Assembly (NCBI GenBank): GCA_036939975.1
Contig: JALLPB010003613.1
Location: 1-10,373 of the forward strand
DNA length: 10,373 nt
Origin: Cyclostephanos tholiformis
Lineage: Eukaryota > Bacillariophyta > Thalassiosirophyceae > Thalassiosirales > Thalassiosiraceae
Direction of reading: 5' to 3'
Below the pieces are notes generated by a model that worked only from the letters and a program-made list of their open reading frames with translations, searched no databases and was not told where the DNA came from. The first letter of the stretch is position 1, and each line of letters opens with the position of its first letter. The position numbers and the translations under genes were made by a program. Shown piece by piece: positions 8,280-10,373 of this stretch.

Positions 8280-9180
8280 CTAAAGCTGGAGGCTGCCATC
8301 GTATTCATTATCCATTTCATCGTTGAAGTCCATATCATTGTAGTCCTCCTCCTCTCCCTCCTTGCTGATGCTGCGGCGTTGGACAGTGTTAACGACGTAG
8401 CACGCTGTCTTTCTCTTCTTGTGATGATGCTGATGAGGAGGAGGGGGGGGGGGCATGATCGTCGAACAGGTCGATGACCCGGCTGTGGGTCGGCTCCGAT
8501 CTTGAGATGCACTGGACCGCCAGTTACACCCGGCAGTGCGCCAGGGTGTTGTACTGGCGGGCCCCCTCGATCTTGAAGCTTGTGGGGTAGACATAGGTGT
8601 GGATCACGGGGGTCCCCGTGCACCTCTCGCGAAGCTGGATCACTTGGGGGGCCCCCCAATACTGTCCCCCTGCGTCGGGAATTACCTTGTCGCGGTACAT
8701 GGCCTGGACAGCATTGTCGAAGGCCATGACGCGCGACGAGGACTCGGAGTACTTGGGGCCCATCACCCCCCGAAATCGATGCGTGTCGAAACACACCACG
8801 CTGATTCCTCGCGAGAACAAGATTGTCATCCCATTCTCGGTGAGGGAAAAGCGGTAGGTGCCGGGGGGGAGCCCACCATTCACGTGCACCTCCACCTTGG
8901 CGTAATCTACCCCCCCCCGTCGCTGTAATAAGCGACGATGGCCGCATCGTGCGTATCAAGGTGATACAGCGCGATTTTTTTGCGGGGGTGGAGATCACAA
9001 CCTCGGTGGGCTTCGTGGATGTAGCTTTTGCTATGGCAGGGGGCTTATTGGTGGACATGACTTGGGGGTCGTCTTCGGGGTCGTCTTCGGGGTCGTCTTC
9101 GTGGTCGTCTTCGGGGTCGTCGTCATGATCATCTTCGGGGACAGGGGCGACGTTGTGGTCTTCGTTGTCATCCTCGTCAC
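8280..9180 (-). pseudogene. Copy A of an unrecognised repeated gene family; lacks its first exon and has broken frames
   Basis: I do not recognise the family. Read on the minus strand, it begins right after an intron acceptor (CAACGACAG, complement of 9181-9189) with the acidic segment DEDDNEDHN. It continues with PEDDHEDDPEDDP-type repeats, a Thr/Ser/Lys/Pro stretch ending TPAKK, then a domain with YHLDTHDAAIV, VEVHVNGGLPPGTYRFSLTE, FDTHRFRGVMG and RDKVIPDAGGQYWGAPQ. The frame breaks at an A7 tract (8975-8981 on plus), at a G9 tract (8910-8918), and at an in-frame TAA (8524-8526). A likely C-terminal tail (KKRK, then an acidic EEEDYNDMDF segment ending at 8280) is reached only by another shift near the C11 tract. 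No exon corresponding to the first exon of copy B lies upstream. It is probably a decayed, 5'-truncated copy, though sequencing error at homopolymers cannot be excluded. Confidence 0.7.
9066..9140 (-). repeat. 15-nt tandem repeat encoding acidic PEDDH/PEDDP units
   Basis: About five units related to GGGGTCGTCTTC plus three bases, on the plus strand. On the minus strand they encode repeated Pro-Glu-Asp-Asp-Pro or -His. The matching block of copy B lies at about 9930-9995, where lysine replaces many glutamates. Units are multiples of three, so length changes are frame-neutral. Confidence 0.75.
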
Positions 9181-9226
9181 CTGTCGTTGATGGGCAGTGG
9201 GGGTTGGCAGGGTTGAAAAAAATGTT
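9181..9226 (-). other. Intron remnant of copy A
   Basis: Read on the minus strand, this matches the 3' part of copy B's intron: a CTAACATTT word, then AACCCTGCCA, a C-rich run, then CATCAACGACAG. Similarity fades beyond about 9226-9240. The truncation of copy A therefore falls inside the intron. The CTAAC word may be the branch point. Confidence 0.65.
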
Positions 9227-9275
9227 AGCAATCCATAAGCAAGTTATTTGTGCTGGCACGCATAACATCCACACT

Positions 9276-9466
9276 GCATTGGACATCTATGTAACTTATA
9301 ACGGCAAAAAAAGACAAAAAAGTGGTTCGAGGAACACTTCGGGTGCAGTGTTCCAAAAGAAGCACTCCGGGTGCAGTGTTCCAAAAGGAACACTGCACCC
9401 GGAGTGCTCCTCGAACCACTTTTTTGCCTTTTTTTTGCAGACATTAGTTACACAGAAGTCCAATGC
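9276..9466. repeat. 191-bp foldback element with internal 28-bp duplication
   Basis: The perfect inner stem is 9361-9382 against 9387-9408 (22 bp) around an AAAA loop. The outer stem AGTGGTTCGAGG at 9321-9332 pairs with 9409-9420. Symmetry continues through A-rich/T-rich blocks to GCATTGGAC at 9276-9284, which pairs with GTCCAATGC at 9458-9466. The left arm carries an extra unit (9333-9360), a diverged copy of the 28 bases that follow it, so the arms are unequal. It sits between the two inverted gene copies and may be a MITE-like insertion. No target duplication was identified. Confidence 0.75.
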
Positions 9467-9579
9467 GCCAGCCAAAGCTCAAAAAACACTCCGACTCCAA
9501 CTAACAGCCAAAGAAACACTCAACTCTGTAAAAAAAACAACAAAAAAAACTCCCACAATTCTGCCGCTGCCTCTCGGCA

Positions 9580-10373
9580 ATGCCAACAAAGAAGTGGGGC
9601 AAAGCCGATAAAGCTGCCCTCTCCAGGCTAATCGAAGACAGGGACATGGACATCTACGACACGTCCACCGCCAACATCGACAGGGTTGGTGCAGCCCAGT
9701 TTGCACACCGAAAAAAAACTTCCGTCACAACTTTTGTGACTTTGCTGCTTCTTTTGCCATGGAGAAGGAATACAGCGGCACAAAGAGGAGAAGAGAAGGT
9801 GAGTTGTCACATCTGTTTGATTGTTGCTTTTGAATCTCTAACATTTGTTGAACCCTGCCACCCCCCCACTGCTCATCAACGACAGACAACGAGGACAAGA
9901 ATGAAGACCACGATGACGTCCCTGACCCCAAAGATGATCACGACGACGACCCCAAAGACGACCACGAAGACTACCATGAAGACGACCCCAAAGACAACCC
10001 CCAAGGCATCTCCATGTCCACCAAGAAGCTCCCCGCCACAGCAAATGCTGCATCCACAAAGCCCGCCATGGTCGTGATCTCCCCTCCCCCCCCGCCAAAA
10101 AAATTGCTCTGTATCACCTTGATACGCACGATGCGGCCATCGTCACTTATTACAGCGATGGGGGGGTAGATTACACCAAGGTGGAGGTGCACGTGAACGG
10201 TGGGCCCCCCCTGGCACCTACCGCTTTTCCCTCGCCAAGAACGGGATGAAGATGCTTCGATACGAAGCACTTTTGGGGGGTGATGGGGAGCCACCCTCCA
10301 AGACTCTCTTGAAGATGCTGTTGGAACCCTCAAGGACGGGTACATACGTAAAGTACCCTTACCGAGGGCTCCA
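9580..10373 (+). pseudogene. Copy B of the same unrecognised gene family, with first exon; frames broken; cut by window end
   Basis: I do not recognise the family. Exon 1 starts at the ATG at 9580 (MPTKKWGKADKAALSRLIED) and would continue, after a shift at an A8 tract (9711-9718), as NFRHNFCDFAASFAMEKEYS and then TKRRRE. After the intron (9799-9885), exon 2 gives DNEDKNEDHDDVPDPKDD, acidic repeats, then STKKLPATANAASTKP and PPPPPKK. A further shift at A7 (10097-10103) leads into HLDTHDAAIVTYYSDGGVDY and TKVEVHVNGG. A base missing near 10204-10213, about 30 missing bases after NGM, and at least one later shift break the frame again. A final segment (EDAVGTLKDGYIRKV) still matches copy A's DNAVQAMYRDKVIP. 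The gene runs past 10373. It is probably a pseudogene, but the A-tract breaks alone could be sequencing errors or programmed shifts. Confidence 0.65.
9799..9885 (+). other. Intron of copy B
   Basis: The donor GTGAGT begins at 9799 and the acceptor ACGACAG ends at 9885, for 87 nt. A CTAAC word at 9838-9842 is a possible branch point. The joined codon G|AC gives the same phase-1 acceptor as copy A (G|GT). Reading straight through is also open in one frame, but that frame yields a Thr/Lys-rich product unlike copy A's acidic block, so splicing is favoured. Confidence 0.65.

Noticed and set aside
9066..9140. CRISPR-like array
   Set aside because: The units are contiguous 15-nt coding repeats without spacers, in a eukaryotic context.
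8267..9286. Continuous 339-residue minus-strand frame across copy A
   Set aside because: Only its acidic first half matches copy B. After the A7 and G9 tracts it reads a frame that disagrees with the conserved domain, so it is a mix of real and shadow frame and includes unspliced intron.
9580..10077. Unspliced 165-residue plus-strand frame
   Set aside because: It is open by chance through the intron. Its Thr/Lys-rich end is the shifted reading of the acidic repeat, which copy A shows in the acidic frame.
1..10373. tRNA, rRNA or other structured RNA genes
   Set aside because: I looked for them and found no convincing tRNA boxes or conserved rRNA segments; the foldbacks do not resemble known ncRNA families.

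Overview
The window looks like nuclear DNA from a eukaryotic microalga, most likely a diatom or a related stramenopile. The reasons are short GT-AG introns, monocistronic genes with A-rich leaders, long serine, acidic, poly-Gln and poly-Gly stretches, and no bacterial gene arrangement. The diatom assignment is inference, since no rRNA or other marker lies here. Two single-N joins are each flanked by identical sequence (72 bp and 59 bp). They look like scaffold gaps between overlapping contigs, so the sequence is a draft assembly.

Left part (1-2169): a hairpin at the edge, then a three-exon plus-strand gene for a protein of about 543 residues. It resembles a sugar-1-phosphate nucleotidyltransferase with a fucose-1-phosphate guanylyltransferase-like layout. 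Middle (2467-5437, minus strand): a MATE-family multidrug/organic cation exporter of about 965 residues. It has an unusual acidic N-terminal extension carrying an extra membrane segment and a 94-residue tandem duplication. The first assembly join breaks its frame near the 3' end. The first two genes converge on a 297-bp spacer.

Right of it (5907-7784, plus strand): a divergently transcribed 625-residue protein with a candidate FAIM1-like beta domain, a candidate ubiquitin-interacting motif, and a disordered Gln/Pro/Gly-rich tail holding endocytic-adaptor-type short motifs. The shared upstream region holds the second assembly join.

Far right (7785-10373): a repeat-rich accessory region. It holds a 147-bp foldback, a cluster of GTTAC motifs, a 191-bp foldback, and two inverted, diverged copies of a gene family I do not recognise. 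The minus copy spans 8280-9180; the plus copy runs from 9580 past the window end. Both copies keep the same phase-1 intron acceptor, acidic repeat block and downstream domain. Both also show frame breaks, several of them at homopolymers. The breaks at A tracts all sit on A_AAA_AAA heptamers and would be resolved by a -1 shift, including one at the same site in both copies. Decay, base-calling error and programmed frameshifting all remain possible, and decay is the default.

The three intact genes show no obvious common pathway, and nothing suggests they are co-regulated beyond the divergent arrangement of the second and third.
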